Source: Mycolicibacterium bacteremicum (lineage in GTDB: Bacteria > Actinomycetota > Actinomycetes > Mycobacteriales > Mycobacteriaceae). From it: 64,000 nucleotides of DNA. Where the stretch lies: assembly GCF_943913955.1 (NCBI RefSeq), contig NZ_CALUAE010000002.1, forward strand, positions 1-64,000. Direction: 5' to 3'. How positions within the stretch are numbered: position 1 is the first letter of the stretch; each line of letters starts with the position of its first letter. Below, piece after piece: positions 8,117 through 16,731 of this stretch. The position numbers were made by a program, and so were the translations under genes. A model generated the notes under the pieces. That model did no database searches, was not told where the DNA came from, and saw only the letters and a list, made by a program, of their open reading frames with translations.

Positions 8117-9498
8117 CACAACCGAAGTCCAACAGAGGCAGGTGGGTGCGCGCCGGTATCGCGGTCGCACTCGTCGCGCTGCTCGCCGTCGGCGTCTACC
8201 TGGTGTGGCCCAACCGCGGCGGCCACAAGATCGTCGCCTACTTCCCGACCGCCGTCGGCCTGTACCCGGGCGACGACGTCCGGGTGGTCGGGGTGCCGGT
8301 CGGGCGCATCGACTCGATCCAGCCGCGCGCCAACGACGTCAAGATCACCATGACGGTCTCCGACGACGTGCGGGTGCCCGCCGACGCCCGGGCCATCATC
8401 ATCGCGCCGAACCTGGTGTCGGCCAGGTTCATCCAGTTGACGCCCGCGTTCACCGGAGGCACCACGATGGCGGACGGCGCCGAGATCGGTATGGACCGCA
8501 CCGGCGTGCCCGTCGAATGGGACGAGGTCAAGGAACAGCTGACGGCGCTGAGCACCCAACTGGGCCCCCAGGACGGCGGCCTGCAGGGTCCGCTGACCAC
8601 CTTCGTCAACCAGGCCGCGGACACCTTCGACGGCAACGGCGACTCGTTCCGCCAGGCGCTGCGCGAACTCTCGCAGACCGCAGGCCGGCTGGGGGACTCG
8701 CGGTCGGACCTGTTCGGCACCATCCGCAATCTGCAGGTGCTCGTCAACGCGCTGTCCAACAGCAACGAACAGATCGTCCAGTTCACCAACCACGTCGCCT
8801 CGGTGTCCCAGGTGCTGGCCGACAGTTCGGCCGATCTGGACAACACCCTCGGCGTGCTCAACACCGCGCTCGGTGATGTCCGGGGCCTGCTCAGCGAGTC
8901 GAACTCGTCGTTGATCGAGTCGGTGAGCAGTCTGAGTGAGTTCACCCAGATCCTCACCGACCACAGCGACGACATTGAACAGATCTTGCACGTCACCCCC
9001 AACGGGCTGGCCAACTTCTACAACATCTACAACCCGGCACAGGGCACCGTCGGTGGTCTGCTCTCGCTGCCGAACTTCGCCAATCCTGTGCAATTTATCT
9101 GCGGCGGCACCTTCGACGTCGGCGCCTCGCCGGATAACTTCAAACGCGCCGAGATCTGCCGCCAGCGGATGGGGCCGGTGCTCAAGCGCATCACGATGAA
9201 CTACCCGCCGATCCTGTTCCACCCGATCGACAGCATCACCGCGTACAAGGGACAGATCATCTACGACACCCCGGCGACACAGGCCAAGGCCGAGACCCCG
9301 GTGCCGTACCTGCAGTGGCAACCGGCCCCGGGCGTGACCCCGCCGACCGTGCCGCCCGGCGGCAATCTCAGCCAGCTCATCCTGCCGCCGCCGGCCGTGC
9401 CCGGTCAGATCTCGCCGGCCGGTCCGGTCCCACCGGCACCGCCGATGGGTACGGGTCCGTTACCCGGGCCGGCGCCGACAGAAGGAGCGGGCGGATGA
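8113..9498 (+). CDS. mce4D: Mce4D, MlaD-domain protein with proline-rich tail
   Basis: A 461-residue Mce protein. It has an anchor at about residues 12-32, the MlaD segment LYPGDDVRVVGVPVGRIDSIQP, a helical domain, and a proline-rich C-terminus from about residue 400 onward that could pass through or contact peptidoglycan. The start overlaps the mce4C stop and the stop overlaps the mce4E start (both ATGA), keeping subunit synthesis coupled. Confidence 0.94.
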   Translation: MTQPKSNRGRWVRAGIAVALVALLAVGVYLVWPNRGGHKIVAYFPTAVGLYPGDDVRVVGVPVGRIDSIQPRANDVKITMTVSDDVRVPADARAIIIAPNLVSARFIQLTPAFTGGTTMADGAEIGMDRTGVPVEWDEVKEQLTALSTQLGPQDGGLQGPLTTFVNQAADTFDGNGDSFRQALRELSQTAGRLGDSRSDLFGTIRNLQVLVNALSNSNEQIVQFTNHVASVSQVLADSSADLDNTLGVLNTALGDVRGLLSESNSSLIESVSSLSEFTQILTDHSDDIEQILHVTPNGLANFYNIYNPAQGTVGGLLSLPNFANPVQFICGGTFDVGASPDNFKRAEICRQRMGPVLKRITMNYPPILFHPIDSITAYKGQIIYDTPATQAKAETPVPYLQWQPAPGVTPPTVPPGGNLSQLILPPPAVPGQISPAGPVPPAPPMGTGPLPGPAPTEGAGG

Positions 9499-10658
9499 CC
9501 CCGATCCTGTTGCGCGGCAGCGCGCTCGGCGCCGCGGCGCTGCTGCTGGCCGGATGTCAGTTCGGCGGGTTGAACTCGCTGAACATGCCCGGCACCGCCG
9601 GGCACGGGTCGGGATCGTTCACGATCACCGCCGAACTGCCCGATGTCGCAACGCTGCCGCAGAACTCGCCGGTGATGCTCGACGATGTCACCGTGGGCAG
9701 CGTGTCCGGGATCGAGGCGGTGCAACGCCCTGACGGCACCTTCTACGCCGCGGTGCAGCTGTCCCTCGACAGTGACGTCGACCTGCCGGAGAACTCAACG
9801 GCCACCGTCGCGCAGACCTCGCTGCTGGGTTCCCAGCACGTCCAGTTGGCGCCGCCGCCCGACGATCCGGTCGGCAGGCTCAAGCAGGGCTCCAACATCC
9901 CGCTGGGCGCCGTCGGCCGGTACCCGACCACCGAAGAGGTGCTCTCCGCGCTCGGCGTGGTGGTCAACAAGGGCAATCTCGGTGCACTGCAGGACATCAC
10001 CGACGAGGCCTATGCCGCCGTGGCCGGCCGCTCCGGCAGCTTCGCCGAACTGCTGCCGCGGCTGGCCGAGCTGACCTCATCCCTGGATCGCCAGACCGAC
10101 GACATCATCGCCGCGGCCGACGGCCTCAACCGGTTCGCCTCGATCCTGGCGCGCAGCAAGGACAACCTGGGCCGCACGCTGGACACCCTGCCCAATGCGC
10201 TGCTGGTGCTCAACACCAACCGGCAGAACATCGTGGACGCCTTCACCGCGTTGCGTGGGTTCGCCGAGGTGGGTTCGCGGGTGCTCTCGGAGACCAAGGA
10301 CGATTTCGCCGCGGACATCAAGGATCTGTTCCCGGTCATCAAGGCGCTCAACGACAATGCCGACGACTTCATCGAGGATCTGACGTTTCTTCCGACCTTC
10401 CCGTTCCACTACAAGTACCTGCGCAACGCGGTCCGCGGCGACTATTTGAACGTGTTCGTGACGTTCGACCTGACCGTGCGCCGGTTGGGTGAGTCGGTGT
10501 TCACCACCTCGTTCTTCGACCCGAACATGAAGCGCCTCAACGAGGTGGTCAACCCGCCGGACTTCCTGACCGGGGCGCTGGCGAACCTGTCCGGGCAGGC
10601 CGCCGACCCGTTCAAGATCCCGCCGGGCACCGCCACGCAGCACGGGGAGGCACCGTAA
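9495..10658 (+). CDS. mce4E: Mce4E / LprN, Mce family lipoprotein
   Basis: A 387-residue Mce protein with a lipoprotein signal: after GSALGAAALL the lipobox LAGC places the acylated cysteine at residue 21. The MlaD domain follows (NSPVMLDDVTVGSVSGIEAV). Mce E subunits are the only lipidated members of Mce operons, matching LprN of M. tuberculosis. The ATG overlaps the mce4D stop, and the TAA overlaps the mce4F ATG by one base. Confidence 0.95.
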   Translation: MTPILLRGSALGAAALLLAGCQFGGLNSLNMPGTAGHGSGSFTITAELPDVATLPQNSPVMLDDVTVGSVSGIEAVQRPDGTFYAAVQLSLDSDVDLPENSTATVAQTSLLGSQHVQLAPPPDDPVGRLKQGSNIPLGAVGRYPTTEEVLSALGVVVNKGNLGALQDITDEAYAAVAGRSGSFAELLPRLAELTSSLDRQTDDIIAAADGLNRFASILARSKDNLGRTLDTLPNALLVLNTNRQNIVDAFTALRGFAEVGSRVLSETKDDFAADIKDLFPVIKALNDNADDFIEDLTFLPTFPFHYKYLRNAVRGDYLNVFVTFDLTVRRLGESVFTTSFFDPNMKRLNEVVNPPDFLTGALANLSGQAADPFKIPPGTATQHGEAP

Positions 10659-12439
10659 TGCTGACTCGTCTGACGCGCCTGCAGTTGTCGATCTTCGCCG
10701 TCGTCACGGTGTTGACCGTCACCGCGATCTCCGCGTTCTATCTGCACGTGCCCGCGGCGCTGGGCATCGGAACCTACAACGTCACCGCGAATTTCGTGGC
10801 CGGCGGTGGGCTGTACCAGAACGCCAACGTCACCTACCGCGGTGTCACCATCGGGCGGGTCGAAGAGGTCGGGCTGACCGATGACGGTGTGATCGCCAAG
10901 ATGCGGCTGAACACCGACACCGATGTGCCGGCCAACGTCACGGCCACCGTCAAGAGCGTGTCGGCGGTCGGCGAGCAGTACATCGACCTGGTTCCGCCCG
11001 AGGGTTCGGCCGATGCGCAACTGCTGCGCAACGGATCGAACATCGGCGTCGACCGCACCGCCATCGGACAGGACATCGCGGGCCTGCTCAAGCAGGCCGA
11101 CGATCTGGTCAGCAGTGTCGGCGACGCGCGGATCCAGGATCTGCTGTCGGAGACCTTCAAGGCGTTCAACGGATCCGGCCCCGAGCTGGCCCGGCTGATC
11201 CAGTCCGGCCGCGATCTGGTCGACGAGGCCAACGCCGCCTACCCGGAGACCGCGCAGCTGATCGATCAGGCCGGGCCGTTCCTGGACGCCCAGATCGAGG
11301 CCGGTGACGACATCCGTTCGACCGCGGACGGTCTGGCCCGGCTGACCGCCGAGGTGGCCGATGCCGATCCGCAGCTGCGCTCGGTGCTGCAGACGGTGCC
11401 CGGTGCCGCTGCCCAGGCCAACACCACTTTTGAGGGCATCCGGCCGACGTTCCCGGTGCTGGCCGCCAACCTGGCCAACTTCGGCCGGATCGGCGTCATC
11501 TACAACAAGTCGATCGAGCAGGCGCTGGTCATCTTCCCAGCTCTGATCGCGGCCCTCAACACAGTCGCTGGTGGCGTTCCCGCCGACGAGGGCGGCAAGT
11601 TGGACTTCAAGGTCGACCTCGGCGACTCACCGCCGTGTCTTACCGGATTCATTCCATCGACGGAGATCCGCTCGCCGGCCGACACCACGCTGCGCGAGCT
11701 GCCCACCGACCTGTACTGCAAGACGGCCCAGAACGATCCGGCCGTCGTACGTGGTGCGCGCAACTACCCGTGCCAGGAATTCCCCGGCAAGCGTGCACCC
11801 ACCGTGCAGCTGTGCCGCGATCCGGTCGGCTACGTCCCGATCGGCAGCAACCCGTGGCGCGGCCCGCCGGTGCCCTATGACACCCCGATCACGGATCCGC
11901 GGAACATCACCCCGCCGAACAAGTTTCCGAACATCCCGCCGGAGGCGGACTACGACCCGGGTGCGCCCGCGGTGCAGCTGCCCCCGGGTGTGCAACCGGG
12001 CCCGGGTCCAGCGCCGAATGCACCCTTCCCGAATCCGGTGCCGCCCAACAACAATGCCCCGGCGCCGCCGTGGCCGTTCTACGCACCGCCGGATCACATC
12101 GCGCCGCCCTACGGTCGGCAGGTGCCGCCCGCGCCGGGCGAACCGATCTATCGGCCGCCGGGTTCGCAGTTCCCGGGCGTCCTGGTACCGCCGGGTGCCC
12201 CGCTGCCCCCCGGTGTTCTGGCACCGCCCCCGCCGGCCGCGCCGCCCGCGCCCGCGCCGGGTCCGCTGCCCGCCGAACAGCCCCTGGCCAGCGCCTCGCT
12301 GACGACCACCTACGATCCGAAGACGGGTGTGTTCGCCGATCCGACGAACGGCGGCACCGGGGTGTTCGCACCCGGGAGCGACGTGTTCACACCCGCGGAG
12401 AATTGGGTGGATCTGATGATGGCGCCAAGGCAGATGTAG
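10658..12439 (+). CDS. mce4F: Mce4F, MlaD-domain protein with long proline-rich tail
   Basis: A 593-residue Mce protein. It has an N-terminal anchor (residues 8-30), the MlaD segment NANVTYRGVTIGRVEEVGL, the helical region, a Cys-containing domain, then a tail of roughly 130 residues very rich in Pro (about residues 420-550) and a short folded-looking end. I recall the tuberculosis protein as slightly shorter; the extra length is in the tail. The gene ends immediately before the first Mce-associated gene with no spacer. Confidence 0.94.
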   Translation: MLTRLTRLQLSIFAVVTVLTVTAISAFYLHVPAALGIGTYNVTANFVAGGGLYQNANVTYRGVTIGRVEEVGLTDDGVIAKMRLNTDTDVPANVTATVKSVSAVGEQYIDLVPPEGSADAQLLRNGSNIGVDRTAIGQDIAGLLKQADDLVSSVGDARIQDLLSETFKAFNGSGPELARLIQSGRDLVDEANAAYPETAQLIDQAGPFLDAQIEAGDDIRSTADGLARLTAEVADADPQLRSVLQTVPGAAAQANTTFEGIRPTFPVLAANLANFGRIGVIYNKSIEQALVIFPALIAALNTVAGGVPADEGGKLDFKVDLGDSPPCLTGFIPSTEIRSPADTTLRELPTDLYCKTAQNDPAVVRGARNYPCQEFPGKRAPTVQLCRDPVGYVPIGSNPWRGPPVPYDTPITDPRNITPPNKFPNIPPEADYDPGAPAVQLPPGVQPGPGPAPNAPFPNPVPPNNNAPAPPWPFYAPPDHIAPPYGRQVPPAPGEPIYRPPGSQFPGVLVPPGAPLPPGVLAPPPPAAPPAPAPGPLPAEQPLASASLTTTYDPKTGVFADPTNGGTGVFAPGSDVFTPAENWVDLMMAPRQM

Positions 12440-13144
12440 ATGGTTGACGGAGATACGACTGACAACCCCGAAAGCCAGACAACCAGCCAGGTGACGCGCA
12501 GGCGCGCCTCCCGGGCGGCCGGCCCCGCCGGCGCCCCGGTCGGCGAGGGGGGCCCGGTGCTGCAGATGTCCGGCCCGACGGTCACCGTGCCCACATCGGT
12601 ACGGGCCGCTCCGCTGCCGCCGCGCCGGCCGCACCGGGCCATGGTGGGACTGGTGTCCGCGCTGGCGGCGTTCGTCGCCGCCGCCGTGCTGGTGACCCTC
12701 GTTGTGGTGCTGACGGTGCAGCGGCGCGATGCCGCTGACACCCAGGCCCGCGAACAACGTTTCGTCGACACCGCGTCGCAGACCGTGATGAACATGTTCA
12801 GCTACGACCAGAACAGCATCGACGAGAGCGTGAACCGGTTCGTCGACGGGACCAGCGGGCCGCTGCGCGACATGCTGAGCCAGGACAACAACGTCGACAA
12901 CCTGAAGGCGATCTTCCGCGACACGAACGCCACCTCGGAGGCCGTCATCAGCGGTGCCGCACTGGAGAAGATCGATGAGATCGGCGGCAACGCCTCGGTG
13001 CTGGTGTCGGTGCGGGTCACCGTCACCGATCTCGACGGCGTCAACAAACCGTCCCAGCCGTACCGGATGCGGGTGATCGTGCACGAGGACGGCAACGGCC
13101 ACATGACCGGTTACGACCTGAAGTACCCCGAGGGCGGCAACTGA
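12440..13144 (+). CDS. Mce-associated membrane protein (Rv3493c-like)
   Basis: A 234-residue Mam-type protein with a disordered basic N-terminus, one membrane span (about residues 68-92) and an extracytoplasmic domain of the SnoaL/NTF2-like Mce-associated kind (FSYDQNSIDESVNRFVDGTSG). Its ATG directly follows the mce4F stop. Such proteins stabilise Mce complexes in M. tuberculosis (OmamA-type evidence); the role of this copy is inferred from operon position. The last base of its TGA is the first base of the next ATG. Confidence 0.88.
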   Translation: MVDGDTTDNPESQTTSQVTRRRASRAAGPAGAPVGEGGPVLQMSGPTVTVPTSVRAAPLPPRRPHRAMVGLVSALAAFVAAAVLVTLVVVLTVQRRDAADTQAREQRFVDTASQTVMNMFSYDQNSIDESVNRFVDGTSGPLRDMLSQDNNVDNLKAIFRDTNATSEAVISGAALEKIDEIGGNASVLVSVRVTVTDLDGVNKPSQPYRMRVIVHEDGNGHMTGYDLKYPEGGN

Positions 13145-13629
13145 TGCGCACCAAACTCATTCAGGCGGCCGCCGTGCTGTTCGCGCTCGGCCTGGTCGCG
13201 TTGGCGGCGGTCGCCGGCGGACTGTACTGGGACCGGGTGCAGGCCCGCGCGGCGGCGGCCGCCGAGGCCGAGCTACCCGGACTGGCGATCCAGCAGATCC
13301 CGATGGTGTTCGGCTACGACTTCCAGACGGTGGAACGCAGCCTGTCCGAGGCCGCCACCCTGCTCACCCCGGATTACCGGCGCGAGTTCGAGGACCGGGC
13401 GACCACGGACATCATCCCGCAGGCCCGGGAGCGTCAGGTCGTCAGCCAGGCGCACGCCGTCGGCGCCGGAATGCTCAGCGCCGAACGGGATTCCGCGTCG
13501 GTGTTGGTGTTCATGAACCGCACCGTCACCGACAAGTCCAAGGAGTCGGTCTATGACGGCAGCCGCCTCAAGGTCGACTACCAGAAGATCGACGGTCGCT
13601 GGCTGATCAGCTACATCACGCCGATCTAG
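13144..13629 (+). CDS. Mce-associated membrane protein (Rv3492c-like)
   Basis: A 161-residue protein with an N-terminal membrane span (residues 5-28) and a compact external domain including FGYDFQTVERSLSEAATLLTPDYRREFED, the same fold type as its upstream neighbour. It is the last gene of the mce4 operon, started by an ATG overlapping the previous stop. Its own TAG overlaps the convergent otsA stop by 4 bp, so no independent terminator separates the two transcripts. Confidence 0.88.
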   Translation: MRTKLIQAAAVLFALGLVALAAVAGGLYWDRVQARAAAAAEAELPGLAIQQIPMVFGYDFQTVERSLSEAATLLTPDYRREFEDRATTDIIPQARERQVVSQAHAVGAGMLSAERDSASVLVFMNRTVTDKSKESVYDGSRLKVDYQKIDGRWLISYITPI

Positions 13630-15086
13630 TCGGTCTTGACCCCGGCCAGCGCGTCCAGGAAGGCGCGGGCCCAGCGGTCCACATCGTGGGCCAGCACCTG
13701 GCGGCGCAGCGCCCGCATCCGGCGCCTGCCCTCCTCGACGGACTGGTTCAGCGCCTGCTCGATGGCATCACGCACACCGTCGGTGTGGTGCGGGTTGCAC
13801 AGGTAGGCGGTACGCAGTTCGGCTGCCGCGCCGGTGAATTCGGACAGCACCAGCGCACCGCCGAGGTCGCCGCGGCAGGCCACGTATTCTTTGGCCACCA
13901 GGTTCATCCCGTCCCGCAGTGGGGTCACCAGCATGACGTCGGCGGCGACGAAGAAGGCGATCAGGTCGTCGCGCGGGACCGGCCGGTGCAGGTAGTGCAC
14001 CACCGGGTGGCCGACCTCGCCGTACTCCCCGTTGATGTGCCCGACCTGCCGTTCGATACCCTCGCGCATCTCGATGTAGCTCTCCACCCGCTCCCGGCTG
14101 GGGGTGGCCAGCTGCACGAGCACGGTGTCGCTGCGGTCGGCGCGGTCCTCGGCGAGCAGTTCGGAGAATGCCTTGAGCCGGACGTCGATGCCCTTGGTGT
14201 AGTCCAGCCGGTCGACGCCGAGCAGCAGCTTGCGCGGGTTGCCCAGCTCGGCGCGGATCTGGCGGGCCCGTTGCCGGATGCTCTTGTCCCTGGCCTTGCG
14301 GTCAAGTTCGGCCGAGTCGATGGAGATCGGGAACGCGCCGACCTTGACCGTGCGGAAGCCCACCTGGACCTCGCCGAAGCGGGCGCGCACCCCGATGGTG
14401 GCGCGAGAGGTGTTGGCGCCGAGCAGTCGGCGGGCCAGGATCAGGAAGTTCTGCGCGCCGCCGGCCAGGTGGAAACCGACCAGGTCGGCACCCAGCAGCC
14501 CTTCGATGATCTCGGTGCGCCAGGGCATCTGCATGAACAGCTCGACCGGCGGGAACGGGATGTGCAGGAAGAAACCGATGGTGAGGTCGGGGCGCAGCAT
14601 CCGCAGCATCTTGGGCACCAGCTGGAGCTGGTAGTCCTGGATCCAGACGGTGGCGCCGGGGGCGGCGGCCCGCGAGGTGGCCTCGGCGAACCGCCGGTTC
14701 ACCTCGACGTAGCGGTCCCACCAGTGCCGGTGGTACTGCGGTTTGACGATGACGTCGTGATACAGCGGCCACAGCGTGGCGTTCGAGAAGCCCTCGTAGT
14801 ACAGCGCGACATCCTCGGCGGACAACCGCACGGGGTAGAGCTTCAGATCGTCCTGGACGATCGGTTCCTCGTCGCTGTCCGGGACTCCCGGCCACCCGAT
14901 CCAGGCGCCACTCTGCTTGCGCAGGATCGGCTCCAGCGCGGTCACCAGGCCGCCGGGGCTGCGCTTCCAGGTGGTGGTGCCGTCGGGGAGGCGCACCTGG
15001 TCGATCGGCAGCCGATTGGCCACGACGACGAAGTCGGCATGCCCGGTGTCCGGGTTGGAGTCGTCGGTGTCGACTCCGGTGGTCAC
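13626..15086 (-). CDS. otsA: Trehalose-6-phosphate synthase OtsA
   Basis: A 486-residue GT20 glycosyltransferase that makes trehalose-6-phosphate from UDP- (or ADP-) glucose and glucose-6-phosphate. Family landmarks are the N-terminal RLPIDQ and SPGGLVTAL, the substrate loop YEGFSNATLWPLYHD, GVDRLDYTKGID, and the nucleotide-sugar site DGMNLVAKEYVAC. The GTG at 15086 follows the stop of a 54-codon gene without any spacer, so it is probably translated by coupling. Trehalose here feeds osmoprotection and mycolate carriers. The placement next to mce4 matches M. tuberculosis Rv3490. Confidence 0.95.
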   Translation of the reverse strand: MTTGVDTDDSNPDTGHADFVVVANRLPIDQVRLPDGTTTWKRSPGGLVTALEPILRKQSGAWIGWPGVPDSDEEPIVQDDLKLYPVRLSAEDVALYYEGFSNATLWPLYHDVIVKPQYHRHWWDRYVEVNRRFAEATSRAAAPGATVWIQDYQLQLVPKMLRMLRPDLTIGFFLHIPFPPVELFMQMPWRTEIIEGLLGADLVGFHLAGGAQNFLILARRLLGANTSRATIGVRARFGEVQVGFRTVKVGAFPISIDSAELDRKARDKSIRQRARQIRAELGNPRKLLLGVDRLDYTKGIDVRLKAFSELLAEDRADRSDTVLVQLATPSRERVESYIEMREGIERQVGHINGEYGEVGHPVVHYLHRPVPRDDLIAFFVAADVMLVTPLRDGMNLVAKEYVACRGDLGGALVLSEFTGAAAELRTAYLCNPHHTDGVRDAIEQALNQSVEEGRRRMRALRRQVLAHDVDRWARAFLDALAGVKTD

Positions 15087-15251
15087 CTAGGCCTCGGGCT
15101 TTGCGGGTCCGATGCCCAGCATGGCCAGGAAGGTGCGGCACTCGTCGGCGTCGACGGCGTAGGCGGCGACGACGCGGCGCGCCTGGCTGGCGGTGTCGTC
15201 GGCGACGGGTTCGACCTCGCCGATGTCGGCGGCTTCTGTTTTGGCAGGCAT
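15087..15251 (-). CDS. Small conserved protein upstream of otsA (Rv3489-like)
   Basis: A 54-residue protein, MPAKTEAADIGEVEPVADD through LAMLGIGPAKPEA. It has a short acidic N-terminus and a helical C-terminal half around AYAVDADECRTFLAMLGIG. Its TAG abuts the otsA GTG. The M. tuberculosis genome carries a similarly placed tiny gene before otsA. Function unknown; co-translation suggests it may modulate or bind OtsA, which is inference only. Confidence 0.65.
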   Translation of the reverse strand: MPAKTEAADIGEVEPVADDTASQARRVVAAYAVDADECRTFLAMLGIGPAKPEA

Positions 15252-15348
15252 CCTCCAATGCTAGGCGACCGGCCCGGCCGACGGACTGCCAGGGAGTGCT
15301 CCGTGCCGGTTCGAAACGCCCGCGCCGAGGTCAACGGTGCCGTATAAC

Positions 15349-15362
15349 TGGAACCTGTTCTA
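15349..15362. promoter_or_regulatory. KstR operator upstream of the SDR gene at 15395
   Basis: TGGAACCTGTTCTA is a perfect match to TnnAACnnGTTnnA, placed 33 bp before the SDR start. It brings the SDR into the cholesterol regulon even though otsA, which is not a sterol gene, lies between it and mce4. Confidence 0.85.
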
Positions 15363-15394
15363 GTTAGTCGGGCTTCTTTTGTGGAGGTATGTCC

Positions 15395-16228
15395 ATGCTG
15401 CTGTCGCTGGCGGAGCGCACCTACCTGGTGACCGGAGGTGGCAGCGGTATCGGCAAGGGTGCGGCCGCGGCCATCGTGGCCTCCGGTGGCGATGTGGTGC
15501 TGGCCGGGCGCAACGCCGACAAATTGGCGGCCGCGGCCGCCGAACTCGGCAAGATCGAGGGCGGTCGGGTGAATTACGAACCGGCCGACATCACCGACGA
15601 GGACGAAGCGGCCCGCCTGGTCGAGGCGGCCACCGCCTGGCACGGCCGACTGGACGGCGTCGTGCACAGCGCCGGTGGTTCGGAGACCATCGGACCGCTC
15701 ACCCAGATCGACTCGGCGGCCTGGCGTAACACCGTGGACCTGAACATCAACGGCACGATGTACGTGCTCAAGCATGCGGCCCGGGAGATGGTCCGTGGCG
15801 GTGGTGGATCATTCGTCGGGATCTCGTCGATCGCGTCGAGCAACACCCACCGCTGGTTCGGCGCCTACGGGCCCAGCAAGGCGGCGCTGGACCACCTGAT
15901 GATGGTGGCCGCCGACGAGCTGGGGCCGTCCTCGGTGCGGGTCAACGGGATCCGGCCCGGGCTGACCCGTACCGACATGGTCGCCCCGATCATCGACACC
16001 CCCGCGCTGAGCGAGGACTATGCGTCGTGCACGCCGCTGCCCCGGGTCGGGGAGGTCGAGGATGTCGCCAATCTGGCGGTGTTCCTGCTCAGCGATGCCG
16101 CGAGCTTCATCACCGGCCAGGTGATCAATGTCGACGGCGGTCACGGCCTGCGGCGCGGGCCGGACCTGTCCGGCATGTTGGAGCCGCTGTTCGGGGCGGA
16201 CGGTCTGCGCGGCGTGGTGCCGAACTAG
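15395..16228 (+). CDS. KstR-box-controlled short-chain dehydrogenase
   Basis: A 277-residue classical SDR. It has TGGGSGIGKGAA (NAD(P) binding), a catalytic Ser in GISSIASS followed by YGPSKAALD, and a C-terminal INVDGGHGLRRGPD. The ATG at 15395 is preferred over that at 15389 because GGAGG (15383-15387) lies 7 bp before it but only 1 bp before the other. The operator immediately upstream suggests a role in sterol or sterol-derived hydroxyacyl oxidation; the substrate is unknown. An inverted repeat CCGAAC-tag-GTTCGG at its stop may act as a weak terminator. Confidence 0.88.
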   Translation: MLLSLAERTYLVTGGGSGIGKGAAAAIVASGGDVVLAGRNADKLAAAAAELGKIEGGRVNYEPADITDEDEAARLVEAATAWHGRLDGVVHSAGGSETIGPLTQIDSAAWRNTVDLNINGTMYVLKHAAREMVRGGGGSFVGISSIASSNTHRWFGAYGPSKAALDHLMMVAADELGPSSVRVNGIRPGLTRTDMVAPIIDTPALSEDYASCTPLPRVGEVEDVANLAVFLLSDAASFITGQVINVDGGHGLRRGPDLSGMLEPLFGADGLRGVVPN

Positions 16229-16229
16229 G

Positions 16230-16339
16230 TTCGGCGGGCGGGAGCGCAGCGACCGGGGGATCAGCTTCGGCGGGCGGGAGCGCAGCGACCCGGGGGATCA
16301 GCTTCGGCGGGCGGGAGCGCAGCGACCCGGGGGATCAGC
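16230..16339. repeat. Three tandem copies of a 36-37 bp GC-rich repeat
   Basis: Units at 16230-16265 (36 bp), 16266-16302 and 16303-16339 (37 bp each) all begin TTCGGCGGGCGGGAGCGCAG and end GGGGGATCAGC. Units 2 and 3 are identical; unit 1 lacks one C. The last unit supplies the TGA stop of the convergent DUF732 gene. The array lies at the convergent 3' ends of two genes, and GGAGCGCAGCGACCCGGGGG-like elements are common at mycobacterial gene ends. There are no spacers, so this is not a CRISPR array. Confidence 0.9.
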
Positions 16340-16655
16340 TCGGCAGCGCGTCCGGGCAGTACACCCGCGCGGCGATGCCCGCGAAAGTCGTGATGCCCTC
16401 ATTGCTCAGCTTCGAGTGGTCCTTGATGTAGTAGATGGCCTTCTCGATCTTCTCGTCGCTGCCGTTGCCGAGGATCTTGCACATCCGCTCGGCGAGCTTG
16501 ATCGCCTCCTCGTCGGTGCCGACCTGGACGCCGTGCTCGGCGATCGCGGCCAGGAACTGTTCCTGGGTGAGTTCCTCGGCGGCGGCCGGGGCGGCCAGCG
16601 CGGTCGCGGCGCCGGCGGCGATGATCGCCGCGGTCAGCATGCGCGTGAAGGTCAT
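16335..16655 (-). CDS. Small secreted DUF732 protein
   Basis: A 106-residue exported protein. The signal peptide has cleavage after APAAA (about residue 26), then a helical domain with EQFLAAIAEHGV, the first Cys in AERMCKIL (residue 59) and the second in RVYCPDAL, probably forming one disulphide. This matches the mycobacterial DUF732 family, whose function is unknown. Its stop lies in the third copy of the tandem repeat. It is transcribed away from the molybdenum-enzyme operon end, 76 bp downstream of the 2Fe-2S subunit. Confidence 0.85.
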   Translation of the reverse strand: MTFTRMLTAAIIAAGAATALAAPAAAEELTQEQFLAAIAEHGVQVGTDEEAIKLAERMCKILGNGSDEKIEKAIYYIKDHSKLSNEGITTFAGIAARVYCPDALPS

Positions 16656-16731
16656 GTCTTCTCCTGTCCCGTCACCGACGCGAGAACGTCAGCAAACGCT
16701 GTCATGACTATCGACGGGGTCGGAGACGACG

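Noticed and set aside
11627..13102. 491-codon frame antisense to mce4F and the next gene
   Set aside because: The translation is an Arg/His/Gly-rich shadow of the proline-rich coding sequence, with no domain.
16230..16339. Tandem repeat as a CRISPR array
   Set aside because: Units are contiguous with no unique spacers and there are no cas genes nearby.
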